Source: Pseudonocardia acidicola
Lineage (GTDB): Bacteria > Actinomycetota > Actinomycetes > Mycobacteriales > Pseudonocardiaceae
Direction: 5' to 3'
Assembly: GCF_012911935.1 (NCBI RefSeq)
Contig: NZ_JAAXLA010000003.1
Span: 124,001-188,000 of the forward strand
DNA: 64,000 nucleotides
Shown here piece by piece: positions 40,715 to 50,040 of this stretch. Position 1 is the stretch's first letter, and each line of letters starts with the position of its first letter. Both the position numbers and the translations under genes were made by a program. The notes beneath the pieces were generated by a model that saw only the letters and a list, made by a program, of their open reading frames with translations, was not told the DNA's origin and ran no database searches.

Positions 40715-41311
40715 TCAGCGCTGGACGATCCCGGAGTTTCCGGCATCGGACTGCACGCCGGACTGGGCGACTGGGCCGCCGGACAGGATCCCACCCAGGT
40801 TGATCGACGGGCTGACCTCCAGGCCGAGCCCGAGCAGGCCGCGCTCCTGGGACGCGAACCCGCCGTGCCCGTGCCCGCCGCCGAGCTGCTGGACGCCGGA
40901 GTTGGAGCGGTCGACCTGCACGGCCGACTGGCTGACCGGGCCACCGTTGCCGATCCCGCCGACATTGAGTGCCGGGTTCACCTTCAGCACACCGTCGACC
41001 AGATGGGCAGCCTGGAAGGCCTCCGCACCGCCGCAGCCGCCCTCCTGCTGGACGCCGGAGTTGGACTGGTCGACCTGGACCGCCTGCTGGCTGACCGGGC
41101 CGCCGTTCAGCACCCCACCCAGGTTCAGTGCCGGGCTGACGCCGGCATCGAGACCGACCAGGCCGCCACCCTGGGCCGCGACCGGCCCGGAGCAGTGGCC
41201 GCCGTGACCATGGCTCTCGCCGGCGTTGGCGAGACCCGTCGCGACGAAGGCCAGCGGCACCGTCATCGCACTGACCGCCGCAACACGGCGGGCCGTCGTG
41301 CTCATCTGCAT
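40715..41311 (-). CDS. Secreted protein with three GGPVSQ/SNSGVQQ repeats
   Basis: A 198-residue protein with a Sec signal (MQMSTTARRVAAVSAMTV, cleavage near GLANA-GE) and a His/Gly-rich start. Three imperfect units of about 50 residues follow (roughly 50-95, 103-150, 155-198). Each contains the pattern P-[AS]-[LI]-N-[LV]-GG-[VI]-x-[NS]-GGPV-[SA]-Q, then VQxDxxNSG. Regularly spaced Q and N residues resemble surface amyloid or rodlin-type proteins of actinomycetes, but no family can be named. It ends QSDAGNSGIVQR. Its N-terminus closely matches the neighbouring proline-repeat protein, so the two signals share ancestry. Confidence 0.8.
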   Translation of the reverse strand: MQMSTTARRVAAVSAMTVPLAFVATGLANAGESHGHGGHCSGPVAAQGGGLVGLDAGVSPALNLGGVLNGGPVSQQAVQVDQSNSGVQQEGGCGGAEAFQAAHLVDGVLKVNPALNVGGIGNGGPVSQSAVQVDRSNSGVQQLGGGHGHGGFASQERGLLGLGLEVSPSINLGGILSGGPVAQSGVQSDAGNSGIVQR

Positions 41312-41798
41312 TGCTCGATCCCCTCGTTCGTGGACGTCCGATCGATCCGTTGCTCTCCGTGATCGATCTGATCGGGGACGCTAGCGGGGAGACCTCCGCC
41401 GAGTGATACTGAGGTCGCTGAGAACCTCCTCAGAACGGACTTTAATGCATAAAAAGGGCATTTGAATGATCAATGATCTCAACCCCGGGTGACAAAGTGA
41501 GCGACTGCTTACAACAGAGAGTTATCGGCCCCGGGCCGGTGCCGCCGGCACGGCAATCACAGGAATATGGTCCATATCACTGTGAAGCAACCCCCGCGCG
41601 GGGACGACAGCGTGGCGGCCGAGTCGCCGGGAACCGCCTCGAAGAACCGAACCCCCTGGTCGACACGGCGCAGCCCGACCACCCGCCCCTCGCCAACCGG
41701 GGCGCGCACGCCGCGACCCGGCACGCAAGCGTTCGCGTGCCGGGTCGCTTGGGGAGCACCGGGCGGTCAGCTGCCGCCCGGCGTGGGTCGAGCGCGGG
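41312..41798. other. Intergenic region between the two secreted repeat proteins
   Basis: No gene is supported in these 487 bases. The part next to the 41311 start includes an AT-rich tract near 41440-41490, which stands out from the surrounding GC and probably holds the promoter of the 40715-41311 gene. The other end holds the hairpin of the 41799-42608 gene. The AT-rich tract could be an Lsr2 target. Confidence 0.6.
41713..41748. terminator. Terminator hairpin after the proline-repeat protein gene
   Basis: A perfect 14-bp stem (GCGACCCGGCACGC 41713-41726 / GCGTGCCGGGTCGC 41735-41748) with an 8-base loop lies about 50 bases past the stop of the minus-strand gene. The stem core CCGGCACGC is shared with the hairpin at 40665-40694. 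Confidence 0.8.
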
Positions 41799-42608
41799 TC
41801 AGCTCGACTGGCTGGGGGCGGAGCCGTTCATGGTGAAACCTGCGATGTCGCCGAGGTGCCCGGCGACGTGCAGGCCGGCGGGGAGGGCCGAGCTACCCGG
41901 CAGGGTCGGCGCCGACGGCAGCGCGACGCCCTCCAGGGCCGGCGCACCGGGCAGCGCGGGCGCCGACGGCAGGTCCGACGGACCGGGCAGGCTCGGCAGC
42001 GCCGACGGACCCGGCAGGCTCGGCAGGTCCGACGGACCCGGCAGGCTCGGCAGCGCCGACGGACCCGGCAGGCTCGGCAGCGCCGACGGACCCGGCAGGC
42101 TCGGCAGCGCCGACGGACCCGGCAGGCTCGGCAGCGCCGACGGACCCGGCAGGCTCGGCAGCGCCGACGCGCCCGGCAGCGACGGAGCCGCGAGGTCGTC
42201 CATGGGCGGCGCGTCCGGCAGCTGAGCGCTGAAGTGGCCGTGCCGGTGCGAGGCCGCGCCGGCGAACTCCGAGTGGCTCTTCGTGGTGGAGCCCGACGCG
42301 TGCGAACCGGCGAACGATCCGTCGGCCCCGCCGTGGGCGCTGCCGGTCAGCGCCCCACCGGCCAGTCCGGCGACATCGACGGCGTCGCCGGCGGGCAGGC
42401 TGGGGGCCTCGGCCGCGGGGAGCGCGTCCGTGCCAGGCAGCGTGGGCAGCGTGGACTGGTCCGGGGCGCTGGGCAGCTCGGCGCCACCGGGCAGGTCGGG
42501 AGTGGCCGGAAGCGTGGCCGCGTTGGCTATGCCGGACACGGCGAGCGCCAGCGGCATCGACATCGCGCCGACTGCGGCGACGCGACGGGCCCTCTTGCTC
42601 ATCTGCAT
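41799..42608 (-). CDS. Secreted proline-rich tandem-repeat protein (SALPSLPGP repeats)
   Basis: ATG at CAT 42606-42608 gives MQMSKRARRVAAVGAMSM, a signal peptide nearly matching the neighbouring secreted protein, with cleavage near GIANA-AT. The roughly 269-residue product has a Pro/Leu/Ala-rich N-terminal part, a Ser/Gly/His-rich middle (GSFAGSHASGSTTKSHSEF), and eight consecutive copies of S-[AD]-LPSLPGP. It ends with a unique hydrophobic tail (LHVAGHLGDIAGFTMNGSAPSQSS). There is no LPXTG motif. The low complexity suggests an extended surface or matrix protein; function is unknown. Confidence 0.8.
   Translation of the reverse strand: MQMSKRARRVAAVGAMSMPLALAVSGIANAATLPATPDLPGGAELPSAPDQSTLPTLPGTDALPAAEAPSLPAGDAVDVAGLAGGALTGSAHGGADGSFAGSHASGSTTKSHSEFAGAASHRHGHFSAQLPDAPPMDDLAAPSLPGASALPSLPGPSALPSLPGPSALPSLPGPSALPSLPGPSALPSLPGPSDLPSLPGPSALPSLPGPSDLPSAPALPGAPALEGVALPSAPTLPGSSALPAGLHVAGHLGDIAGFTMNGSAPSQSS
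41968..42183. repeat. 27-bp tandem repeat array (8 units) within the proline-repeat gene
   Basis: Eight in-frame 27-base units run from 41968 to 42183, each encoding S-[AD]-LPSLPGP. Most are identical at the DNA level; differences are the Ala/Asp codon and single bases in the outer units. Such nucleotide identity implies recent expansion or homogenisation and predicts copy-number variation between strains. Confidence 0.92.
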
Positions 42609-43012
42609 CGAGTTGATCCCTCTCTTCGGCAGTGTCCGTAGGTCAAGCGCCGTTCGACGCAGGACGGACATCGCTGCACACCACTCATGTCGCTGTGCGT
42701 GACCGAGCGGTGGCGCGAAGACGCTAACCGGCTACGCCGTAAGGGGCATCTGGAGGCTCCCGAATGCCGTACGCACACCTCGTGCGGAGTACTGGTGTCA
42801 CTATCTGTTCATGTAACGCTCTACAGAGAGTAACACAATTCAGGATGGATGATCACTGAGCGTCACAGAATGAGCTCTCCACGGCGGCGCCGGACCCATC
42901 GGGCGGACGCCGAAAGTTGGAGAATGATCATGAGGCCGTATCGCCGCACCGCGTCGATCGTTGAACACCGGCGCATGAGCGCTCGTGCGCGGAAACAGTC
43001 GCTGGAACAGCG
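42609..43012. other. Intergenic region upstream of the proline-repeat gene
   Basis: About 400 bases without a supported gene. The sequence is relatively AT-rich around 42780-42850 and probably contains the promoter of the minus-strand secreted-protein gene. A short plus-strand open frame near 42849 has no protein-like codon use and no recognisable product. Confidence 0.55.
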
Positions 43013-43639
43013 TTATTCACGCACGGGCGCGAGCAGCGCCCGGGCCAGGTCCTTCCACTGTGCGACCATGGGGTCGCCGGCCGGGTCACGAGGGTCGAAC
43101 GTGTAGGTCAGCGCGGTGCCGCGCATGCTGGTGAGCAGCACGTCGCGCAGCTGACGGAACCGGGGGTGCGAGGCGAGCGGCTCGCCGAACATGCGCCCGA
43201 CCGACGCCCGGATCACGGTACCGAGGCGCCGTTCCTCGGGCAGCAGCGCCTCCGCGATCTCCGGGTTGGCCCGGGCCGCGGTCCACAGCTCGACGGCGGC
43301 CCAGAAGTGCGGCTCGTGGAAGGTCTCCCAGAGCAGCTCGACGACCCGGTCGACCCGCTCCCAGCCCGCCACATCGTCGCCGATCAGGTGCAGCACCCGA
43401 TCCTCGGTGTCCTGTACCCGTTTCACGGCGAGGTGCTGGGCAGCCGCGACCAGCAGCCGGTCCCGGGACGGAAAGTGGTGCAGCAGCCGCCCGCGGGACA
43501 CCTGGGCGGCGGCCTGGATGGTCAGCGTGGTCGCCCCCGAGTACCCGCCGGCGATCAGACACTCCACGGCGGCGTCCAGGATCCGGGCGCGGCTGTCCTC
43601 GGTGCGCTGCGCCCGGGTCCTGGGTTGCGAGGTCGTCAT
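43013..43639 (-). CDS. TetR-family transcriptional regulator
   Basis: A 208-residue regulator. The N-terminal HTH reads RARILDAAVECLIAGGYSGATT and AAAQVSRGRLLHHFPSRDRLLV. It is the last gene of a run thiolase - SDR - acyl-CoA dehydrogenase - TetR, with only 3 bases after the dehydrogenase stop, so it is probably co-transcribed and regulates that operon. The effector is likely an acyl-CoA, by analogy with FadR/KstR-type TetR proteins. Confidence 0.92.
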   Translation of the reverse strand: MTTSQPRTRAQRTEDSRARILDAAVECLIAGGYSGATTLTIQAAAQVSRGRLLHHFPSRDRLLVAAAQHLAVKRVQDTEDRVLHLIGDDVAGWERVDRVVELLWETFHEPHFWAAVELWTAARANPEIAEALLPEERRLGTVIRASVGRMFGEPLASHPRFRQLRDVLLTSMRGTALTYTFDPRDPAGDPMVAQWKDLARALLAPVRE

Positions 43640-43642
43640 GGT

Positions 43643-44794
43643 CTACAGGCCGAGGCTGCGGCCGACGACCTCCTTCATGATCTCGGTGGTACCGCCGTAG
43701 ATGCGGGTGATCCGGGCGTCGGCGTAGGCCTTGGCGATCGGGTACTCGTTCATGTAGCCGTAGCCGCCGTGCAACTGCAGGCACCGGTCGATGACCCGGC
43801 CCTGCAGCTCGGTGCACCACCACTTGGCCTTGGAGGCGTCGACGGCGGTGAGCTCGCCGGCGGCGAGCGCGCGCACGCAGTCGTCGACGTAGTGCTCGGC
43901 GATGTCGACCTCGGTGGCGATCTCGGCCAGCACGAACCGGGAGTTCTGGAAGCTGCCGATCGGCTGCCCGAACGCCTTGCGGTCCTTCACGTACTCCAGC
44001 GTCTGCTCCAGCGCCGTCCGCGCCGCCGCCACCGCGGCGACCGCGATCGACAACCGCTCCTGCGGCAGGTTGGTCACCAGCTGGGTGAACCCCTGCCCCT
44101 CCTCCGGGCCGAGCAGGTTCGCCACCGGCACCCGCACGTCGGTGAACGACAGCTCCGCGGTGTCCTGCGCGTGCTGGCCGAGCTTGTCCAGGTTGCGGCC
44201 GCGCTCGAAACCCGCCATCCCGCGCTCCAGCACCAGCAGGCTCATGCCCTTGTGTTTCTGCGTCGGGTCGGTCTTCACCGCGGTGATCACCAGGTCGGCG
44301 TTGATGCCGTTGGTGATGAACGTCTTCGCCCCGTTGACCACGTAGTGGTCGCCGTCGCGGGTCGCGGTGGTGGACATCGACGCCAGGTCCGACCCGATGC
44401 CCGGCTCGGTCATCGCGATCGCCGTGATCAGCTCACCGGAGGCAATCCCGGGCAGCCAGCGCCGCTTCTGCTCGTCATTGCAGTAGGCCAGGAAGTAGGG
44501 CAGGCAGATGTCGTTGTGCAGCGTCAGCCCGAGCCCGGCGGCGGCCGCGCCGCAGCGCATGACCTCCTCGCCGATGACGGCGTTGAAGCGGAAGTCCTCG
44601 ACCCCACCGCCGCCGTAGGACTCGGGGATGTTCATCCCGAGGAAGCCCGATCTGCCCGCGGTGGCGAACAGTTCCCGCGGGACGATGCCGGCCCGCTCCC
44701 ACTCCTCCTGGTGCGGGACGACCTCGACGTCGAGGAACTTGCGGAACGCCCCCCGGAAGGCCTCGTGATCGGCGTCGAACAACGTGCGCTTCAT
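43643..44794 (-). CDS. Acyl-CoA dehydrogenase, long-chain (LCAD)-like
   Basis: A 383-residue flavoprotein. FAD-binding motifs include AMTEPGIGSDLASM near residue 130 and RKAFGQPIGSFQN. The C-terminal loop reads RIYGGTTEIMKE, so the MCAD-type catalytic Glu (IYEGT) is absent. The preceding NLPQERLSIA segment carries the Glu used as base by LCAD and isovaleryl-CoA dehydrogenases. The QLHGGYGYMNEYPIAKAY pattern is also LCAD-like. It oxidises an acyl-CoA and passes electrons to ETF. Twelve bases separate it from the SDR gene upstream. Confidence 0.93.
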   Translation of the reverse strand: MKRTLFDADHEAFRGAFRKFLDVEVVPHQEEWERAGIVPRELFATAGRSGFLGMNIPESYGGGGVEDFRFNAVIGEEVMRCGAAAAGLGLTLHNDICLPYFLAYCNDEQKRRWLPGIASGELITAIAMTEPGIGSDLASMSTTATRDGDHYVVNGAKTFITNGINADLVITAVKTDPTQKHKGMSLLVLERGMAGFERGRNLDKLGQHAQDTAELSFTDVRVPVANLLGPEEGQGFTQLVTNLPQERLSIAVAAVAAARTALEQTLEYVKDRKAFGQPIGSFQNSRFVLAEIATEVDIAEHYVDDCVRALAAGELTAVDASKAKWWCTELQGRVIDRCLQLHGGYGYMNEYPIAKAYADARITRIYGGTTEIMKEVVGRSLGL

Positions 44795-44806
44795 CAGCGG
44801 TACCCC

Positions 44807-45568
44807 TTATCGCGGCGCCATCCGGATGGCACCGTCCAGCCGGATGACCTCGCCGTTGAGCATCGGGTTCTCGACGATGTGAGCGACCAGGGCGCCGAAC
44901 TCCGACGGGTCGCCGAGCCGGCTCGGGTGCGGCACCTGCTTGCCCAGCGACTCCTTGGCCTCGTCGGGCAGGCTGGCCAGCAGCGGGGTGTTGAACAGCC
45001 CCGGCGCGATGGTGACCACCCGGATCAGGGCGCCGGCCAGGTCGCGGGCGATCGGGAGCGTCATGCCGACCACGCCGCCCTTGGACGCCGAGTAGGCGGC
45101 CTGCCCGATCTGCCCGTCGAACGCCGCGACCGACGCGGTGTTGACGACGACCCCGCGCTCCTCGCCGATCGGGTCGCTCGCCGCGATGCGCTCGGCGGCC
45201 AACCGGATGACGTTGAACGTGCCGATCAGGTTGATGGTGATGATGCGGGCGAACTTGTCGAGCGGGTACACGCCGTTGCGGCCCAGCACCCGGATGGCGT
45301 CGCCGGTGCCGGCGCAGTTCACCGCGACGCGCAGCGTGCCGAGCTCCGCGGCGACGTCGAGCGCGGCGGTGACACTCGCCTCGTCGGTCACGTCGCCGGG
45401 CGCGAAGCGGACCTTGTCACCGAGCTTCTCGGCGACCTGCTCCCCCGCCGAGCCCGGCAGGTCGAGGATGACCACGCTCGCGCCGGCGTCGAGCAGCTTC
45501 TCGGTGGTCGCGAGGCCGAGGCCGGACGCCCCGCCGGTGACCAGCGCAACCGAACCGTTGATGTCCAT
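44807..45568 (-). CDS. SDR, 3-hydroxyacyl-CoA dehydrogenase type II-like
   Basis: A 253-residue SDR. The cofactor motif is TGGASGLG near residue 11, with [16 protein letters not shown] as the NAD-selecting Asp region. Catalytic Ser is in [17 protein letters not shown] and Tyr/Lys in AAYSASKGG near residue 158. The C-terminal [19 protein letters not shown] is the hallmark of HSD17B10-like 3-hydroxyacyl-CoA dehydrogenases. Lying between a thiolase and an acyl-CoA dehydrogenase, it fits the third step of beta-oxidation. Confidence 0.93.
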   Translation of the reverse strand: MDINGSVALVTGGASGLGLATTEKLLDAGASVVILDLPGSAGEQVAEKLGDKVRFAPGDVTDEASVTAALDVAAELGTLRVAVNCAGTGDAIRVLGRNGVYPLDKFARIITINLIGTFNVIRLAAERIAASDPIGEERGVVVNTASVAAFDGQIGQAAYSASKGGVVGMTLPIARDLAGALIRVVTIAPGLFNTPLLASLPDEAKESLGKQVPHPSRLGDPSEFGALVAHIVENPMLNGEVIRLDGAIRMAPR

Positions 45569-45625
45569 CTGTGTCGTTCTCCGTCGGTGTTGGGAGCAGG
45601 GGTGAGCAGGGGTGGATGGGCAGCC

Positions 45626-46774
45626 TCAGAGCAGTTCGAGGATGGTGGCGTTGGCCTGGCCTCCGCCCTCACACATGGTCTGCAGCCCGTAGCGGATCCC
45701 GTTGTCGCGCATGTGGTGCACCAGCGTGGTCATCAGCCGGGCCCCGGACCCGCCCAGCGGGTGGCCCAGCGCGATCGCCCCGCCGTTCGGGTTGAGCGCC
45801 TTGGCATCCGCGCCGATGTCGGCCAGCCAGGCCAGCGGCACCGGGGCGAACGCCTCGTTCACCTCGAACACCCCGATCTCCTCCGGCTTCAGACCGGAGC
45901 GCGCCAGCGCCTTCTGCGTCGCCGGGATCGGCGCCGTCAGCATGATCACCGGGTCGGCCCCGGCCAGCACCGCGGTGTGCACCCGCGCGATCGGCGTCAG
46001 CCCCAACTCGGTCGCCTTCTCCGAGGTCGTCATCAGCAGCGCCGCCGAGCCGTCAGAGATCTGCGAGGAGTTGCCCGCGGTGATCGTCCCGCCCTCGGGC
46101 TTGAACACCGTCTTCAGCCCCGCCAGCCCCTCGAGGGTGCCGCCGCGGCGCACCCCCTCGTCCTTCGCCACCACGGTTCCGTCGGGCAGCGTGACCGGGG
46201 CGATCTGCCCGTCGAAGCGGCCCTCGTCCTGCGCCGCGGCCGCCTTCTCGTGGCTGCCCAGGGAGAACTCGTCGAGCTGGGTCCGGGAGAACCCCCACCG
46301 CTGCGCGATCATCTCCGCGCCCACACCCTGGTTCGGCCGGGCCCCGTCGTAGCGGGCCGAGAAGCTCTCCCCGAACGGGTCCGCGCCCGCCGACGCCGAC
46401 CCCATCGGCACCCGCGACATCGACTCCACCCCACCGGCGACGACCACGTCGTACTGCCCGGCGATCAGCCCGGCCGCGGCGAAGTGCACCGACTGCTGCG
46501 ACGAGCCGCACTGCCGGTCCACGGTCACCCCGGTCACCGACTCCGGCCAGCCCGCGGCCAGCACCGCGGTCCGCGCGATGTCGAAGGTCTGCTCCCCCAC
46601 CTGCGAGACGCAGCCCCAGATCACGTCGTCGACCACCGCCGGGTCCACCCCGGACCTCGCCGCCAGTGCGTTCAGCACGTGCGCCGACAGCTCCACCGGA
46701 TGCACACCCGAGAGCCCGCCGTTGCGCTTGCCCACCGGGGTCCGCACCGCTTCCACGATCACTGCATCCCGCAC
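45626..46774 (-). CDS. Acetyl-CoA C-acyltransferase (thiolase)
   Basis: A 382-residue thiolase. The nucleophilic Cys is in VDRQCGSSQQSVHF near residue 90, NEAFAPVPLAWL contributes the oxyanion Asn, the His is in GGAIALGHPLGGSGARL near residue 340, and the acid/base Cys is in LQTMCEGGGQANA near residue 370. This completes a beta-oxidation set with the two genes downstream (gaps 57 and 12). An enoyl-CoA hydratase is not in the operon; the one at 1.2 kb or others may serve. Confidence 0.95.
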   Translation of the reverse strand: MRDAVIVEAVRTPVGKRNGGLSGVHPVELSAHVLNALAARSGVDPAVVDDVIWGCVSQVGEQTFDIARTAVLAAGWPESVTGVTVDRQCGSSQQSVHFAAAGLIAGQYDVVVAGGVESMSRVPMGSASAGADPFGESFSARYDGARPNQGVGAEMIAQRWGFSRTQLDEFSLGSHEKAAAAQDEGRFDGQIAPVTLPDGTVVAKDEGVRRGGTLEGLAGLKTVFKPEGGTITAGNSSQISDGSAALLMTTSEKATELGLTPIARVHTAVLAGADPVIMLTAPIPATQKALARSGLKPEEIGVFEVNEAFAPVPLAWLADIGADAKALNPNGGAIALGHPLGGSGARLMTTLVHHMRDNGIRYGLQTMCEGGGQANATILELL

Positions 46775-46837
46775 GCCTGTGCTCCTTCGCCTCAGCTCAT
46801 GACGGTCGCCTCGGTGGGGACGGTAGCAGTGAAACAG

Positions 46838-47317
46838 TCAGAGTTGACCGCTCGGCATGTGTGGCGTGGATCGCGCGGGCTCGGTGAGCTCCTCGAGCAC
46901 CGGCAGTGCGGCGGTGAGCACTGCGAGCCGGTCCGGGTCGAGCCGCCCGATCCGGTCGGCCAGCCGCCCGGTGCTGCGATGCCGCAGCTCCTCCAGCAGG
47001 GCGACCCCGCCCGCGCTGATGCTGACCCGGGTGGCGCGCAGGTCGTCGGGGTCGGGAGCGCGCCGGATCAGGTCGCGCTCGTGCAGGCAGTCGACGATCC
47101 GCGACATGGTCGGCGCGCTGATCCCGATCCGCTCGGCCAGGCTGCCGACCCGGATCGGCCCGCTGGTCTCGAGGATGGCCAGCGTGGCCAGCCGGGTCGG
47201 CGTGACCCCGGTTCCCGAGTCGCTCGCGCGCAGGATCTGCGCGAGCCGGCTGAGCGCGATCCGCAGCCGTCCGGCGAGTTCCGCCGACTCCGACGTCGGC
47301 GACGCCGCGGCGGTCAT
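46838..47317 (-). CDS. MarR-family transcriptional regulator
   Basis: A 159-residue winged-helix protein: [38 protein letters not shown] contains the HTH, and the wing follows as [19 protein letters not shown] (residues 80-105). Its ATG overlaps the stop of the MFS gene (ATGA), so translation is coupled. Autoregulation through the upstream palindromes is likely. The thiolase gene starts 63 bases further on. Confidence 0.93.
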   Translation of the reverse strand: MTAAASPTSESAELAGRLRIALSRLAQILRASDSGTGVTPTRLATLAILETSGPIRVGSLAERIGISAPTMSRIVDCLHERDLIRRAPDPDDLRATRVSISAGGVALLEELRHRSTGRLADRIGRLDPDRLAVLTAALPVLEELTEPARSTPHMPSGQL

Positions 47318-49938
47318 GACCGCATGTTCGCCGCGCCGAGGCGCAGGTCGAGCGTGGCCGGGCCGCCGGCGGCGAGCTCCACCCGCGCCGCTGCAGGGGC
47401 GTGGTAGCTGGCCACGACGGTGTACTCACCGGGGGCCAGGTTCCGCAGCTCGTAGGCGCCGCCCGGGCCCGAGGTGGCGGCGGCGACCACGTCCCCGCGC
47501 ATGTCGCCGGCTGTCACGATCGCGCCTTCCAGCGGACGGCCGTCGGGGCCGGTGACGGTCCCGGTCAAGCCGCCGCGGGCCGTGTCCAGGATGAGCTCCA
47601 CCGACGACGGGGCGCCGAACGCGATGTGCACGGTGGCCGCCTGGGGCCGGTGGTCGGGCAGGCTCGCGGTCAGCGTGGTCTCGCCCAGCGGCAGCCCGCT
47701 GAGTTCGAACGCGCCGTCGGGGCCGGTGCTCGTGCGGCCCACGATCCCGCCGGCCGTGTCGGTGGCCAGCACCGTCGCGCCGGCCAGCCCCGGCCCGCCC
47801 GCCGCCGAGCGCACGATCCCGGAGACCTGCCCGTTGCCGCGCAGCGCGAAGTCGCGGACGGCGCCGGCGCCGTTGAGGGTGACCGCAGCCACGTCGGACT
47901 GGAATCCGGGCGCGGTCACGACGACCGTGTAGGTCCCGGGCGCGAGGCCGTTCAGCGCATAACCGCCGCCGGGGGCGACCGGCACCCGGCCGACCTGCCG
48001 GCCGTCCCGGGCGGTGACGGTGACCACGCCGTACGGGAGCTCCGTCCCGTGGGCGGTCCGCACCGCACCCTTCACCTCGCCCGGGAGCGCGGTCACCGGG
48101 CGCGGGTCGGCGCCGGCGGTGACCAGCTCGCTCGGGATCAGCCCCGCCTCCCCGGCCACCGCGGCGAACTCGGCGCCCATCGGCTCCGGCGCGCTCCCGG
48201 CCGCGGCCGGTGTGCGGCGCGCGACGCAGAACCACGAGGCGACGGCCGCGACGAGACAGGTGATGACCGCGAACCAGAACGCGGCGGTGAGCCCGTCGGA
48301 GAACGGGTTCGAGATCAGCTGCGGGAAGAAGCTGCGTCCGGTCAGGAACGAGGCCTGGTCGGCGGGCAGCTTGTCGAGCACCCCGCCGAGCAGCTGCTGG
48401 ATGGGGTTGTAGCCGAGGAAGGCGGCGAACAGCACGCCCACCGCGGGCAGGTCCGCGATCCGGCCGGCGTCCGCGGCCGGCACACCGTGCGCCAGCAGGC
48501 CCTGCTCCATGACGCTGGGCAGGTGGGTCGACAGCCCGGCGATCATCAGGCTGAAGAAGAAGCCGATCGAGAGCACCATCGCGGTGTTCTGGAAGGTGGC
48601 CGTCATGCCGGCGCCGGCGCCGCGGGCGTTGGCCGGCAGGCTGTTCATCACCTCGGCGCGGTTCGGCGAGGCGAACAGGCCCATGCCGAGGCCGTTGAGC
48701 AGCAGCAGGGCGGCGAACGCCCAGTAGTTGAAGTTGACCGGCAGGATCTCCAGCAGCAGGAAGCTCGCCGCAGTGATGATCATTCCGCCGGTGGTGAACC
48801 AGCGGGTGCCGTAGCGGTCCGACAGGACTCCCGAGGTCGGCGCGGAGGCGAGGAACCCGATGGTCAGCGGCAACATGTAGATGCCGGCCCACAGCGGGGT
48901 CTGCTCGAAGGTGTAGCCGTGCTGGGGCAACCAGATGCCCTGCAGCCAGATGATCAGGACGAACTGCAGGCCACCGCGGCCGAGCGAGGCGAGCAGGTTG
49001 GCGATGTTGCCCAGGGTGAACGAGCGGATCCGGAACAGCGAGAGGTTGAACAGCGGGTTGGCCACCCGGACCTCGATGATCCCGAACGCGATCAGGACCA
49101 CCACGCCGCCGATGATGCAGGTGAGGACCAGCGGGCTCGTCCAGCCCATGGTGTGCCCGCCGTAGGGCTGGATGCCGTAGGTGATGCCGACCAGCAGCGC
49201 GATGAGGCCCACCGCGAAGGTGATGTTGCCCCACCAGTCCATCTTCGCCCGCTGCCGCTCGCTGGTGTCGTGCAGCTTGAGGTAGGCCCAGATGGTGCCG
49301 AAGACGCCGAACGGCACGGACACCAGGAACACCAGGTGCCAGTTCACCGGCCCGAGCAGGCCGCCGATGACCAGACCGAGGAACGACCCGGCGATGGCCG
49401 CGACGCCGTTGATGCCGAGCGCGAGTCCGCGCTGGTGCACCGGGAACGCGTCGGTGAGGATCGCGCTGGAGTTCGCCATCAGGAAGGCGCCGCCGATGCC
49501 CTGCACGACGCGCCAGGCGATGAGCCAGATCGCCGCCGCGCTGCCGCTCTGCCACGTCACCGCGAGCAGCACCGACGAGACGGCGAAGACCGCGAAGCCG
49601 ATGTTGTACATCCGGACCCGGCCGTACATGTCGCCGAGCCGGCCGAACCCCACCACCAGCACCGCGGTGACGACCAGGAAGCCCATCAGCATCCACAGCA
49701 GGTAGCCGGTGTTGGCCGGAGCCAGCGGGTTGATGTCGATGCCGCGGAAGATGTCCGGCAGCGCGATGAGCACGATCGAGGAGTTGATCGTGGCCATGAG
49801 CATGCCGAGCGTGGTGTTGGACAGCGCGATCCACTTGTAGCGGGGACCCAGCTCGTCGACGGACCAGGTGTGGCCGTGCCGCGATCGGGGCGGGGCCGGC
49901 TCCCGCTCCAGCACCGGCGTCGATTGCCCAGGCTGCAC
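47314..49938 (-). CDS. MFS (DHA2-type) transporter fused to carboxypeptidase-regulatory-like domains
   Basis: An 874-residue protein. Residues about 1-595 form a 14-TM DHA2-type exporter: TM1 contains [18 protein letters not shown], and motif A is [15 protein letters not shown] near residue 95. Residues about 630-870 are three consecutive soluble beta-sandwich repeats of roughly 80 residues, each with a G-x-V...DG-[GA]-[YF]-x-L-x-[NG]-L-x-x-G-x-[YT] core ([58 protein letters not shown]). These match CarboxypepD_reg-like folds, usually extracellular. After 14 TMs the C-terminus should be cytoplasmic, which is odd for such domains. Confidence 0.92.
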   Translation of the reverse strand: MQPGQSTPVLEREPAPPRSRHGHTWSVDELGPRYKWIALSNTTLGMLMATINSSIVLIALPDIFRGIDINPLAPANTGYLLWMLMGFLVVTAVLVVGFGRLGDMYGRVRMYNIGFAVFAVSSVLLAVTWQSGSAAAIWLIAWRVVQGIGGAFLMANSSAILTDAFPVHQRGLALGINGVAAIAGSFLGLVIGGLLGPVNWHLVFLVSVPFGVFGTIWAYLKLHDTSERQRAKMDWWGNITFAVGLIALLVGITYGIQPYGGHTMGWTSPLVLTCIIGGVVVLIAFGIIEVRVANPLFNLSLFRIRSFTLGNIANLLASLGRGGLQFVLIIWLQGIWLPQHGYTFEQTPLWAGIYMLPLTIGFLASAPTSGVLSDRYGTRWFTTGGMIITAASFLLLEILPVNFNYWAFAALLLLNGLGMGLFASPNRAEVMNSLPANARGAGAGMTATFQNTAMVLSIGFFFSLMIAGLSTHLPSVMEQGLLAHGVPAADAGRIADLPAVGVLFAAFLGYNPIQQLLGGVLDKLPADQASFLTGRSFFPQLISNPFSDGLTAAFWFAVITCLVAAVASWFCVARRTPAAAGSAPEPMGAEFAAVAGEAGLIPSELVTAGADPRPVTALPGEVKGAVRTAHGTELPYGVVTVTARDGRQVGRVPVAPGGGYALNGLAPGTYTVVVTAPGFQSDVAAVTLNGAGAVRDFALRGNGQVSGIVRSAAGGPGLAGATVLATDTAGGIVGRTSTGPDGAFELSGLPLGETTLTASLPDHRPQAATVHIAFGAPSSVELILDTARGGLTGTVTGPDGRPLEGAIVTAGDMRGDVVAAATSGPGGAYELRNLAPGEYTVVASYHAPAAARVELAAGGPATLDLRLGAANMRS

Positions 49939-49982
49939 TGGTGACCACTCCCAACCGGACGTCGCCGTCCCCCACCCGAGTT

Positions 49983-50002
49983 ATTAGTTGTCTTACGCTA
50001 AT
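49983..50002. promoter_or_regulatory. MarR-type operator candidate
   Basis: ATTAG and CTAAT form a 5-bp inverted repeat separated by 10 bases in an AT-rich stretch, 45 bases upstream of the MFS ATG. Spacing and base composition suit a MarR dimer. The MarR gene is co-transcribed with the MFS gene, so autoregulation is probable. Confidence 0.5.
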
Positions 50003-50040
50003 CATTTCGACAGCAGGCTCGCGAGCGTTCCGAGAGCCTC

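Noticed and set aside
41968..42183. Regular 27-bp repeats as a CRISPR array
   Set aside because: There are no unique spacers; units are contiguous, in frame, and encode a repeated peptide in a secreted protein.
42849..43106. 85-codon plus-strand frame upstream of the TetR gene end
   Set aside because: Arg/Ser-rich translation, no ribosome-binding site, and overlap with the TetR gene on the other strand.
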